Shown one piece after another: positions 14,873 through 27,259 of a stretch of DNA of 64,000 bases. The DNA is from Cloeon dipterum. Taxonomy: Eukaryota > Arthropoda > Insecta > Ephemeroptera > Baetidae. The position numbers and the translations under genes were made by a program. Location of the stretch: positions 20,526,545-20,590,544 of the forward strand of contig NC_088790.1 in NCBI RefSeq assembly GCF_949628265.1, given 5' to 3'. Each line of letters opens with the position of its first letter. The first letter of the stretch is position 1. The notes below the pieces were generated by a model that saw only the letters and a program-made list of their open reading frames with translations, had not been told where the DNA came from and searched no databases.

Positions 14873-17800
14873 GAGTGCTTTATTGCTTCGGCCGCTGATC
14901 CACCGTGCACAAGGGGATGCATGGGGTGATTCGGCGCAAATTGGATTAGGCCCGCGAAATCGGCGAGCTGCACACATTGAAATGCTTCGCGGCCGGCCGG
15001 CCGCACAACAGAATCCTCACAAACCAGGCGAGCGCGGCCACCACGCCACTCTTATTTAATCTCTGCTGGCGTAAAAGAGCAGGGAAAAGTAAGTATAAGT
15101 AAGCGCTTTACCCCCTAACGCGCTTAATTATGATGAAACGCCCGGTTTGCATTGCGAAAAAGTGCGGCAAATGAGAGTAAAATACACACGCTAACAAGAT
15201 AAATTGGCGCGCGCGACCCAAGGTCATTTTTCCGCGGCTTGTCGTCGCCGCGTGCCGCTTAATGTTTCTTTCGCGAAAAACTCCGTGATGCACAACGCCA
15301 CTTTATCAGTATGGTCTTAATTAAAAACTGGTAAAGGCCTAGTGCACATTTTCATTTTCTGGAATAAAGAAAATAAACGCTGGAGTTTACTCGTTACAAT
15401 GAATTCGCCAATACGATGTAAGATGTAAGGAGAAACTAATATGTAGATTTCTGGGACTGGGCAGTCACAGGCTGTCATTTGGTTATACAACTTCTCAGCA
15501 CTGACGTCATGCAGGTTGCCTAAAATAGCTGCGGTTTGAATGGAGCACATTTCAGTTGTTTCCTTATGAGAATAACAAACTCCGTCCGATGCAATAACTT
15601 TTTCCGATATTTTTGGCGCTTTCCAATATCTATGGAAATGGTGGGTGAAAATAATTTTTGTTACCAACGAGGAAAATATTGCAGTTTCACAAATAGAGTT
15701 CGTTACAGAAGGAATTTTTACAGCCGGGCGAATCCTTGTAAATCTGGGCTATCCTTGAATAAAGCAAACTCAATATCTGTGACATCATTATTTTTAAATT
15801 AAAATGAAGGAGATGCAACCAAACTCGCTTAGGAGAAATATTTCGGACACAAGCTAAATAAAGCATGCCCATTAAAAGAAAGAAAATCCTTATTACTAAA
15901 CAAAAAATTAGTCAACATTATTTGAAAGTTTTAAAATTTTATGAGCTTGAAAAAGGCCCGGCCAACCTAGGGCCTTTTGTAACGGCTAAAATTGCGAAAA
16001 TATGGGGAAAAAATTTGCCTCAAGGATCACTTTTCGTTAGGGATAAAGTTTTAACAAGCACGAGGCAAAAGCTTTGCTGGCAAAAGAGCTCCTCCTGGGT
16101 TGTTAAAAAAAGATATATTTTGATAACAATGGAAGCAGCTACTTTGCGAATTGCGCAGGAGAGGTGCTGTCAATTGCTGAGACGACGAAATCGGCCTTTC
16201 CTTTTCTCGCAAATAGGGACTATGAGTGAGAAAGACCCCCGCTGCTATTTTCCGAAATAGTTGCCAAGAGGCCGCATGACAAAATGCGGCGACGCATAGC
16301 AACAGTTTGTGAAATTGGTAGGAGGGTTAGCCCTCGCACGAGGGGGAGCGAGCCACCAACCCCCTATTCCTAATGACCATTCCCATTTGGCCGGGGCGCA
16401 TTATTCAAATCAAAAGGCGTGTGTTGTGTTCGATTCCCACGCAAAAAACGCGACCTTTTTCACTCAAATTTGAATGAGGGCCAAACTTTTTCATTAGCTG
16501 CTCGGCAAACAGGAAGCTTCTAATTAGGGTTGCGGCGGCCACTCACTTTTTGTATACAAACGTACGCATAATGCCACCGCGTTTGTTTGTTCGTTGAGAA
16601 AAAGGAAGGCTCAAAGGGGAATATCAATCCAGCTTTTTTGTCTTGCTATCAGTGCAAGGAAGTTTTCAAATTTGAATGCGTTATCTAATTTCGGAGCTCT
16701 TTTATTTGAACAGGCCAACTAAAGGGGTGCCGAGAGCTCAGATTAGATCGGCAGGGTTGCCGACCGCCGATTTTTGCCACCCTAAAAGCAGAATTCTTTG
16801 TCATACAGAGGTCTGGAATTTACTAAACAATGCAATTGATTCTCGAATCAAAGTTAACGAACTTAATTACAGTCAGTATAATTGACTAGGGCTGCTGTCA
16901 ACGCTATCATTTTGCCCGAAGAACGATGTAACCCTAGATCAAAGGTGATTCTCGTGATCAAAGGAAGCGTTTCAATATATCCACGGCGTCGCTGCAGCGA
17001 ATGAGAAATAAAGAGTCTTCCTCTTCACTAGCCAAAATTACCAAATGCTTCATCTGCAGCGCGGCAGGGAAAAGTTGCGTTTCTTTGGCAAACTTTGCCG
17101 AACGAGTTTGTTCTCCGGCAGATTTGAAGCAAATCGCTCGAGCCAAACTCGTAAATTTTTATCTGCGCGCGAGGAAACTTTTCTGGCCGAGCGAGGAAAA
17201 CAAAGGGAAGAAGCAGGGCTTCCCTTTCCTTCGATTTTATTTTATGAACCCCATTCGCCGCGAGTTTTATTACGTTCACTTTTATTTATTCCTACACCTA
17301 CCAAAGCTAAACTTCTTCTTTTTCAAACAAATAATGCCGCGACGACTTTGGCCCCCCGAGCCGCGTAAATCAAACCGGGCGGAAAAATAAGCGGAATCTA
17401 AAAGCACATTATTCCGAGTCGGCTGCTCGATGCTGGTCCGTTGCGTATACAATGTAATAATTTGAATTGGTACTCACAGTGACTGCAAAGGACCGGGGTG
17501 AGAAAAAACAGGCCTTTCTCCCATTCTATCACATGATGACTCTCGCCTCCTGAAACACAAAACAAAACAGACTCCATCAACGTTTGCAAATGAAATCAAG
17601 CAGGCATTTTAATGTAATCAGTGACTACAATGTACTTCAACGACTCTGAATTTACTTACTCCATTGATAGTAAAATACTGAAATAACGCATTTTAAAGTG
17701 ATAATAAGCTTGGTTGGCCAAATAATATTTAAATCTGAAGTCTCTCATAGCCAGGGGAAGATTAGAAAGTCCATGTCAACTTAAGTTTTCAACCTCTGTA

Positions 17801-18472
17801 AAATAAAGTTAACTGTTGATCGCAATCATTTTTTATAAGAAACCAGAACAAAATATTTAATTCAATAATTTATTTTGCAGAAACTCCTGGCACTCCTAAT
17901 AATTTTTAATGTCTTTATAGACACGGCTAATGGAATTCAAAAGTTCACTTCAGGCTACAGAAGATAAGCAGGAAACTTGTCTTGCTCTTTGGTAAAATCC
18001 AACTCGATTTGGGATGTATACCAAAAAGCAAGATTCCCATAAGAATTGATTAAAATTGCCATTCAGGCAGGAGTTTCCTCCATAGGAAATGAGCGAGTAA
18101 AAAAGTTCCAAAGAACGCTCAAAAATGCATAAAGACGTTAGAAAAATGAGCCGCTGTTATGTTCTGCTAGCTGTCAAACGAGTTGGAACTTTTCCATTTC
18201 CACCTGAGTTTACAGTCCATAAAGTTGGATGAAAATGCCTTTTTCCAGCAGAGGACCAACGTTATACATAAAGAAAAGAGAAAGCACCGAAGAGCGGATT
18301 AATAAAACATCAGACAAAGCAACTTTTTTCCGAAAGGCAAAAACGCCCGAAGCCCATCAAACTTTGCAATTTCGCAGCTCTCTCGCCTGCCGGCGCGGAT
18401 TTGATGAAAAATTCCGTTTGACACGCGGCGTGCGCGTTGAATTTTTCATCGGCTGGGGTGGGTGGGCGCGCG

Positions 18473-18495
18473 CACACACACACACACACACACAC
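18473..18495. repeat. CA dinucleotide microsatellite
   Basis: About eleven CA units, directly preceded by a GCGCGC stretch. Confidence 0.9.
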
Positions 18496-21400
18496 GCACA
18501 AGGGTTCATTAAAAACTTGGTTCCCCTGCGCGCTCGCCGGCCGTGGAATTACACACAAATTTGGTGCGCGCGCTCACTCTTAAATTATCGTCAATTATTT
18601 AATTCGACCTAATGGAAAGTAATTCGACGGCAGCGTTTGTTTCTAATTTGGCTGGAAACTCGGCAGTTCCCCCTTTGGCTCCTCTGAAAGGGAATATTTG
18701 ATAAAATTGAGTGCCTGCCTGCCTGAGTGAGATGAATGCGCCGCATCAAAATGCCAAATTTCTCCCGTCGCCAGCTCGGGCATAATGGGTCTCGATTGAG
18801 CTCGACGAAAAGGGGCGAAATAAAATACATATGTCTAGAAATAAAACAGAGCGTACAGAAAAAAACGCATTTCTGGTGCGTAGAAAGTGAAAGAAAAAAC
18901 TGAAAGGGGAGGAGAATGCACGCGTTTGTGTTTTATAAGCACGCTCAGCGTGTATGTATTTACCAGAGGCATGTATTCGCAGAGCACATAAATATCAGCG
19001 CTGATGTTTGTGGACGTGAAAAAAGAGTCGAGGCGCGGAGCACAAGGTCAACCAGTACTACCCTACTACGATATACTAGAGAATGGGATACATATAATGG
19101 ATCTGCATCTCGCATCAGCGTCGCATGAAATATGTATGTGTGTGCACGACTTTATACATATACATATAACAGATAGGCTTCCTTTTTCATGGATACGACC
19201 GACGCTTCTGCGAATCTGGATGTAGGCATGTAACTGCTTTGTTTCGATTGCAATAAATAATTGATGCAGCCGCAACAGTGTGCTACATACAAGAAGCTTG
19301 CCAAGTTAAATGGCAAAGTTCCGCCTTTGATTTCCCCCTGCTAGTTCGGTTTGCTGCCTTCATGAATATTGCACACGACTCGATTAATTCTCTTGTTCGC
19401 TAATGAACAAAAGTAAGTGAACAAAGAAGAACTTTAAATGCAACCCATTTGGCTTTTACTGCTTAAGTCGTCAATATTAAAAGCTGCATTAGGTAATGGC
19501 TGCGATTAAAGTTAACTTTTACACGTGCAGCTAGTTTGGAACAAAAAATCCATCCATTAACGTCTTAAGTTAAATATGTATTGAATACTGCCACAAAGAG
19601 CACAATCAACCAGGTTTTTTGGTTCTAGCTAAAACCATCGACGTTTAGGTTCTCAAAAAATTGGATGAGTTATTGAGGAATAATCCTGGCAATCCTGTTA
19701 CCATTCATTTCAATTAGTTTATGTGTACAACTTGGATCTGTCAGTGTTAATTTATGACAAAATATATCCGAAAAGTTTGTGTCCTTTTCAAATGGTCTCC
19801 ACTAGACATAAATTTTAAGTGAGATATATTTTGACAAAAGAAGAAATCGACGAGGAAAGTACACACGCTGCAGGTTTCTTGGTCCTTAGGAGCATACAAT
19901 TCAATTCTATCCGCGAAAAATGCGTCGTTATGAATCTTGAGGTATCTGGAAGCTATACACAGAGAGCAAACACTCAAAATTCAAAGGCAGAAGAACGAGG
20001 AAAAGTGTGTAATAATTAATAGCCTCTTTTTTCCTCCTGTGATGATAAGACCGATGTTGTGTTTAATATTTTTACGACGTGTGCGAGTGTTTTTTCACGT
20101 AGGTACTGTTTGTCGTTGCAACTGTCGTAAATGGCCATTAAAGAGTGGTGCAATAAAATTCCCATACAACAATCAGAGTCATTTTCATGCTTTAACGGGC
20201 ACAAAAAAGAATGCGGCGCCCATTAAAGGGAGAACCACGAAAGAATCATTTTTGTGAGTGAGCACGAAACCACTAAAATGACGTTTTACTATCTTCGTAT
20301 ATAATAAATCCATTAAATCCAGACTGCTTTAATTAAGCGATAAATGGGTAAACATTAATCTTGGCCACATGTGGGAACAGCTGCGCTCGCGGAAAAAAAA
20401 CCTCAACAGGGTCCATTAAGGATAGAGACATTTGCATTGTGCATGCGCGAATATCCTTGTGAAAAGCGTAAAAATCGGAGTAATTGCGTTCAAGCTTTCC
20501 CAGGAGCGGCAGCATGCACTCGGGTGCATTTGAATCGGTTCCCGAGGGGAGGAGGTCCAAATTGTTCTCAGGTGTTGCATCTTTGTCGTCGACGACGACG
20601 CAAACCAGTTTCACTGAATGGCCCTTTAAACTGTCGCGGATAAAGGAGCACCATTCAGCCCTTTTCACTCTTGACGGATTAGATAAAATGTGTTCTACTG
20701 GTTTCAATTTTGTGCGCCGAAAGCGGCACGCCGATGAATGCCAGCGAGCGTTACAGTCAATGCTGAGTGAATCGAAGTTTTCAGGCCGAAGGCGCCGTGA
20801 TAAATCGACGTGTCCGTCGCCGGTCAAAAGGGGAAGTAATTTCCCGACTTGGAGAGTTAGTTACTTTTGATAGCGGCTCGATTGTTCTGCACGGTGAAAG
20901 CCGCCGCACACTCGCTTACTCGCTTACTTGGTCGCTGCGCGCGCGGAAAATTGATTTCAGCTCGCCAGTTGGAGGCTTAATTATAGGGGTCAGAATAAAT
21001 TGAAAAGGCCTTTCACAAAAATCATTCGATTTCGTGTATGCCGCTAAGCCTTTTTTTAATCAGAAAAACGGTGTCTCGTGTCGTAAAGAAATGGTTTTAT
21101 AAACAGGTTGCGAGCTGTCAGTGTTACTCGACTCGTTTGGCTTGTTTGCTCATAGTGCTGATAGGCACTAAAAATAGTGTAGAGGATTTCCCATTTGAAA
21201 GCAGTAGTTTAAAAACATTTTAACATACAAATAATGGAAAAGTACTGCTTTTCACAGACACATTGATTTATTACAAAATAAAAATACAACATCGCGCGAG
21301 CTATCAATAAGCAGCAGCTGTAAGAAGTTGTACTAAAAACATTGCACCTCGAGATTTATCAATGAAAAAATTGTCTGACTTATGAATATGAATCATAATT

Positions 21401-24400
21401 CATAATGCATGTTGTATAATATACCTCTCCGATATTTGAATTAAATTACAAAATCTACGAGAAAAATCATGGATAGTCTGAAGATAATATCAATCCGATT
21501 TTTAAAAATTGTGTGCAGAAAATAACTATAGATTTTTTAGCATTCAGATATCAAGCAGGTTTAACATGTGAGCTTATCTCATTTTTTCAATCAAATTTGT
21601 GATTTTAATGCAAGACGGTAAAAACTATGAAAAATGTGAAAACTGCAACATCTCCATTGGAAGATATTTAATTCCTTTAAAGCTGCCACTTATATTCTCC
21701 TGTGTAACTCAAAATCCTAATAAACGCTGCTCAAAACACATCTACCGAACCCAAAAATAATTTTTCCTCTGTATTTAAAGCAAGAGAAGAACTAACCCTT
21801 CCTTCTAGACGCTTCTACAGAAGAATCAATTGCAATGGCGTGGCGCGCCTGAAAGTCTGACTGAACATAATTAAATTTGCTCTCGCCACAAGTCAGAGGA
21901 TCCTCTTTTGGTTGCGCCGCCTTGCGCCTCTACACTACTTCTACTTAATGCCCGTCCAATTAACTTGGTAATTGGCCCGCTGATTAATTTATCGTCAAGA
22001 CCCCTCTTGGGAGACAGGGAGAACGAGAATAGAGAGGAGGGCAAGGCGATTAGAGAAAAGAACAACGCGTTTGATTTTCGATTGGAAAGAGGCAGGCTGC
22101 CGATGACAAGAGCCACTTCTTCACTCGGCGGGGATGTTTGCTTGCCTTTTGAAAATAAAAACGGCCGTGCACGCGACAGCCACAGGGAGAGAAACAAAGA
22201 CGGAAATAAAATTTTCCCTGCGTTGTCAGCGTTGCCCCGATGCTGCCGATTTCGTTGTGTGAAGCAAACGTTCTCATTTTGAAACGGCATATATGATTCA
22301 TGTGGCAGTAAAGTTTCGTCTTCTGTACTCTTATGAAATCATGCTTGTTCTGGTAAATAAATAATGAAGTGGTGATGACTGACCTTCCGTCTAGACTTTT
22401 TAGCCTTGTGCCAAGAGTTATTGGCTTTAAATTTTTGCTACTCAAACATGCAGCACAGATTTATCTATTTTTCCATTTCAAATTTCGGTCCTTGCTTTCC
22501 ATGCCGAACGTAGAAAGCTGGTAGCCAAGGTTACTTGAATATATTTTATGTTTGGTGCTACAATTATTAATTCAGATATCAGGTACCCCTTCTGACTCGA
22601 TAGGACAATTATATGTTTCTGAATTTCATGCTGTCGAGCGAGAGATGCAATAAGAGAAAAGAAAAATTGAATATTCATTTTTATTTTTTATACCATTTAA
22701 TGCGGCAGAAAAAGTTTGCGGAGCAAAATTGAGACAAAATATATTTTATTTATTCAATCCTTGAGACGGGCCCAAACTGAGCAACTGGGGAGACTTAATA
22801 AAATCGATTTAAATTTAAAAAATGATTGCTTATTCAGCCGAGAAATTAAAATACGTTTCAGTGCTGCATCATGGTCATTATCTTTGTGAGTAGCTAAGCA
22901 ACGAGGAGGTTTGTAAACTTTCTTGGTTTTGCATACAATTACAAGTTAATCTTTATTGCTCTTTAGAAGAAAAGTGTTACAAATCCCACATCTGCAATCA
23001 CGCATTCTACAACAATAGAAATTTCTCGATCAGTGATAACTCTGCACGAGGTGAGGCAACAATGATCGCACGTCGCTATTGGCCGCGCAAGCAATGTTCA
23101 GAATTTACCAACATTTCATATTTTTACCATACCAGGTGGTGGTATTTGCCAGGGTCAATCCAGGCATTTACCGGATTTTAGTTTTAATTTATGTCTTAAG
23201 AGTGCAGAAGTCTTCATTATTTTTAAACAATTTTTTTTTATAATTATTTTGATATCATTACTTGATAATATTTTGCAAGACTTAAAATAATGGATTGTTT
23301 ACGTAATTATTAATAAAACACGTATTTCGTATTTTCCATATTGCATTAAACTCAAAATTTCACTTTCTACTGGGTTTTACCGTTAAATACCATGCTGGTA
23401 AATACTTGCGAACACTGCGCGCAAGGCACAAGTTTCACGCTTTAGTCGCACGGGCAACATTTGCGCTCGTCACCGGCAGGAGTGTACTCACTCGCTCGAC
23501 CAACAGCACGTATGCTCACGATTGAAAGCACTTAGCGAGAGGCTTAGGACAGCGTGCACGCAATTTATTAACGACTCGTTAATCGCGAAAAGCAGATGTT
23601 CCTTTATCAGTTCACTTTAATTTCAACACCCTTGCAGTTACGAGCACACGTCTTTTGCGAGACGCAGTAGTTAATTCAATGATTTGTCTCCCAACATGCT
23701 GGTTTGCACCTTGTGAATTGGATTAGAAAGAACTATGGACGTAGTTTTACATTACACAACCCTATTTTTATCGATTATTTTGTATAAAGCTTAAAATATA
23801 TTTGTTTATTCTCGCTTAGCAATATACATCACAGAATACGAAATTGTCAGGGGAAAAGAAAATGAAAAAGGGCACACGATCTGGCAAACATCGTGTTTAC
23901 ATAAACTTCAGTCGGATATTAAAGCCGAAATGAGCCCATAACACTTACAATCAAGTCAAAATTATTCCTCGGGAAAATAATATTTTTAAGTGGGTAGTCA
24001 AATTGTGGAATCATAATTTAAAATTTATTTAATACAGAATTATGCAGGAAAAACGAAGTGTTTCGGTTGATTAATTTTCAAAGAAAAACATCCTTGTTTA
24101 ACTGGTAAAATTCAAATCGAAACCGATTCAGGTTTTACGCTCTCTTATCAAGAGCACTTCCGGAATTCCCATTTAATTTTTAAAGCAACTAGAATTTTCG
24201 AAAGTAAACTCGCATTTTTATCTGGTTTCTCAGAGTTCCTTCCGCTCTGGTTGAGTTAGATTATTTCTTGACGCGAAGGATGCACCGGTTGCCTACTTTC
24301 AGAACTTCTTTCCGCATAAAGCGTGTCGGCACCAGTCAAAAACGCATTATTGAGGTATATTTGACGTTTAAGCCAGGCATTATTATGTAATTTATCTTCC

Positions 24401-24573
24401 TCCCTCACCGGGACCAAACAAATTATTTTAGGTACACAAATCTAATTTTAAGCAAGCGCTCCCTACTGAATTATTTGTTTGGTGAATTGAGTAATAATTA
24501 TGCAAATCCAGCCGATTAGCCAAAGTTTCCTCCAAAACCGTTTGTGCCACCAAATTAGCTTTAACAACTGTCA

Positions 24574-26442
24574 TTAAATGCAAATGCCAAACAAATTGCT
24601 GTCTGACGCATCTAGCAAACAACAATAAAAACCGCGCATAATATTGCGTCTGTTATGGTGCATATGTGTGATCAAACTTTTTTTCCCTGCGAACATCTGT
24701 TGAGAGCTGATCATTTTTCTCACTTGGCCGCGCTTGATCGCAAGAAATGAGAGAATGTGATCCAATTCTAGTTTTGACTGCGTAGTTGCAGCTCACAGAG
24801 GATGTCAGCCAGTCAGTTGGCATGGTACAAAAAAAGCCTTTATCGCACGCAACCGCTGACCCCGAACTGATAAACCCTCGAAAGACTTTAAGCGGTTTCA
24901 TATCGCTAGACTTAATGAACAATCTTTTTTCTACCATTTTTCTCACTATTTTGCTATAAATGTTGAGCAGCAAAGAAGAAAGCATGCAAAAAGTCAAGGA
25001 GAGCAGCTCACCTTTTGACTCATGGATGTCTTCACATCTTGAGTATAAGGATTCCATAGATGAACACTGAAATTTTCCATAAATCACGCCTTCGTCTGAA
25101 AAAATGACGATTTTGACAGTTAGTTCCTTAAAGACCATATATAAATAATTTTAATTTCTCCTGGATTTATAAAATATTTCACGTGGGTGTTTTGATTTTT
25201 CAGTTAATACTTGAAACAAATATAAACAAAATTTTTATTACGTATTTAGAAATTATATAAGAAGTGGTTTATTAATTATTTAAATGTCATTTTAATAAAA
25301 AATTATTGTATTTACCTGAGTAAAAATTAAATATATTTTTCATTGCATGAGAAGGTTATTGTTTCCATAAATTTTGAAATATTTACTTTGCAGGGTTAAT
25401 AAAAGCGAGAAAGCAAATAAAATTTTGTTTTTTTATTTTATTTGCATGTAAAGTAAATAATTTATCATAAGCGCAACAACGAAACATCAAGGACATAGAT
25501 ATATAATGCATACAAATTATGTATACTCAGCGATAATTTAACATTAAAATGGAGCTCAAAAGTATTTGATTTAAATTGGTTCTCTCCTTTCGGCACTCTA
25601 TATTTTGGGATACACAAATTTCAGTGTTAATTGGGTAACTTACCTTTACAACGCTCACTAGATAAGGCTTCATATTCATAGGTCGAGCTCTGAGATACTG
25701 ATTCGGAAAGCGAAAATGGGCTGACTGAACTCGACAACTTTCTGGGTAAGGCAACTGTGGGTCAAAATTTCAGAGTTAATAGCCAAGAGCAAAATTAATC
25801 TGTACTTTTAGTTTACAGACCGGTCCCATGAGTAATTTGTTTATAACTGTCAGGAAATACACCATGACATATATTACATTTGATTTTCTTTGTTTGACAT
25901 CCAAAATTATCATAAGCAGTATAACTACATACAACAACACAATTTATATATAAAAACACTTTTATTTTACTATAATGCCTTTAAACTCAGAGCTTCAAAA
26001 AGGAAGTTAAAATTATTGCACTTTAGTCCATCATTTGGCAGTACCTGGTGGTGTTAACGTTGGGGTTTGCGGGGTCCATGATCTCTCCACTATCTCCTTC
26101 GTAAAATTGTCTAGAACAACAGGAATGCAAAAGTTAAAAACTATTTCATGATTTTACATGTTTATGAATTTTTGATTGACTTTTAACTTTGCTCTTTAAA
26201 AAGGTCCAAATAAAGAGGCAAGACCTGATTCCGAAATATTATTGTAAGGGTCTCACAAGGAAAGTATCCTTTGCAGTTGGTTCTGCGGTTTTTGCCGAAG
26301 AGCCAGCCGGACGGTGCTGAGTGGTCAGGGTCCTCCTCGAGCACGTCGTCCACCTCGAGGGCCACCTCCGTGGAGGCGATCGGGTGGTAAGCCCGGATGA
26401 CCTGGTGCAGCCGTCCAGAGGGCCTCCGCCCCTCCATCACTC
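24574..26442 (-). CDS. SH3-domain adaptor-like protein, 5' coding exons (3' end uncertain)
   Basis: Coding exons on the minus strand are 26437-26257 (start ATG at 26437), 26110-26045, 25754-25644 and 25095-25012, each with GT-AG borders. Every internal border is phase 1, and joining them keeps one open frame. Residues about 9-65 form an SH3 domain: ALEVDDVLEEDP gives the acidic RT/n-Src part, GWLFG the conserved Trp, and KGYFPYNF the end of the fold with the binding-surface Pro and Tyr. The spacing GWLxGxNxRTxxxGxFP resembles the SH3 of PI3K p85 and JIP1, but the rest does not match those proteins. After the SH3 comes a Ser/Thr/Pro-rich tail with TPQTPTLTPP and Tyr-containing motifs (YEYEAL, VIYGKF, SLYSRC) that could be phosphotyrosine sites. 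The last clear exon ends in phase 1, so the chain continues. A weak candidate terminal exon is 24611-24574 (12 codons including TAA), without a clear poly(A) signal. Function unknown; likely a cytoplasmic signalling adaptor. Confidence 0.7.
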
Positions 26443-26903
26443 CTGCGAAAACAAACAGCCATGAGAGCGTGTGCGAGTAACCTTGGGCCTAATCAGACGC
26501 GTTATTTCGACACCGAACAGCCGCGTTTTCACTTCTTCGCACGCCGTTCGTACCGATTCTCGCCAATCACGCGGCGCCTTTCAATCGGCGAGCGGTGCCA
26601 GAACGAAACTCGATACGCCGACTTATCATCACATGTCGCGACGAGCCACTCGAAAACAAGTGTTCAAAACAAGAGAAATTGCTACAATCCACGTCCGGGT
26701 CACGCCTCCTTTCTGCGGTTTTCCTTCGGGAGTGGCGGGTCCCCGCAGCCGACCGGGACCCGTCGGTTCCCTGCCGGGGCCCGAGTCGGGCCCGGCCGAA
26801 TCGGCCGTCGGGCCGAACGCAGCCTTTTCGGCGCCAAAAACCGACCCCCGCGCCCTGCTGGTCGGGGAGCACGCCGGGGGCGGCGCTCGATGGTGACACT
26901 CAC

Positions 26904-27110
26904 CGACTGAGCCTTCGTTGCCGGTTTTCGGAGGCGGCTCCGCATGGCACTGCGGCCGAATCTGCGTTTTGGCCGGCGAATCGCCGAAATTTCGGTAGCA
27001 CGCAGTGTGTTTGGTGGCGAGCTTCTACAAGTTGCCGCCAGGGGGACGAGACGGCATGAGCCGATCTCCAGTGGTGCCTCTGCGCGGACAAACAGGTGAA
27101 CGAGGGTTTT
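26904..27110 (-). promoter_or_regulatory. Untranslated first exon and CpG-rich promoter of the SH3 gene
   Basis: On the minus strand the sequence reads CTCAGTCG then GTGAGTG, a strong splice donor with the exon ending at 26904. It pairs with the acceptor TTCGCAG before 26442. The surrounding 26.69-27.11 kb is the most GC- and CpG-rich DNA in the left half of the window, as expected for a promoter. The exon's 5' border is not visible. It carries an upstream ATG at 26945 whose frame ends in a TGA overlapping the main start. Confidence 0.5.
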
Positions 27111-27256
27111 GGCGGCATGAGATTGCTCTATGGGTATATTCGCGAATGCTGGAGCTAGCTCATTATTTGCAATGGCTGAACGCTGAACAAAGCCTTCATC
27201 AGATTACAAAAGAATTCACAGCAGTCGCACGAAAACTCCAAAAACTAGCTGACTAA
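27056..27256 (+). CDS. Possible small ORF opposite the SH3 promoter
   Basis: An open frame of 66 codons plus stop begins in the CpG-rich island and runs out of it, divergent from the SH3 gene. The second half looks like an amphipathic helix (LELAHYLQWLNAEQSLHQIT). I do not recognise it. An in-frame ATG also exists at 27005. No TATA or poly(A) signal was seen, and a GT donor-like site (ACAG|GTGAAC) lies inside the frame. It could be a short protein from a bidirectional promoter or a chance frame in GC-rich DNA. Confidence 0.25.
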   Translation: MSRSPVVPLRGQTGERGFWRHEIALWVYSRMLELAHYLQWLNAEQSLHQITKEFTAVARKLQKLAD

Positions 27257-27259
27257 AAT

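Larger units (their letters stand above)
1..24570. other. Long stretch without a supportable gene
   Basis: No chain of exons with matching splice phases and no recognisable protein family was found on either strand. The stretch is AT-rich with GC-rich patches near 3.9-4.26, 7.3-7.75, 10.5-10.7, 14.75-15.05, 18.35-18.55, 20.45-20.95 and 23.4-23.6 kb, where chance open frames up to about 185 codons occur. It contains TG and CA microsatellites, a GGC run, a TATA-like core promoter and a POU-type dyad, listed separately. Because the SH3 gene on the minus strand at 25-27 kb ends mid-codon, part of this stretch may be its long intron. That is an inference. Confidence 0.6.

Noticed and set aside
15317..15667. 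116-codon minus-strand frame with an acceptor-like CCGCAG inside
   Set aside because: The phase would fit the SH3 gene (one chance in three), but no convincing donor or domain is visible.
16331..16344. Short hairpin CCCTCG-CA-CGAGGG
   Set aside because: A 6-bp stem with a 2-base loop is expected by chance and has no context.
16360..16445. tRNA-like T-arm (GTTCGATTCCCAC)
   Set aside because: No box A, no acceptor stem and no anticodon arm at the right spacing upstream.
21871..22445. Overlapping minus-strand frames of 139 and 131 codons
   Set aside because: Ser/Leu/Arg-rich translations, mutually overlapping in different frames, with an equally long plus-strand frame; no gene evidence.
26461..26910. 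Several long frames on both strands in the CpG-rich island
   Set aside because: Stop codons are depleted by GC content; the real feature here is the 5' end and first intron of the SH3 gene.
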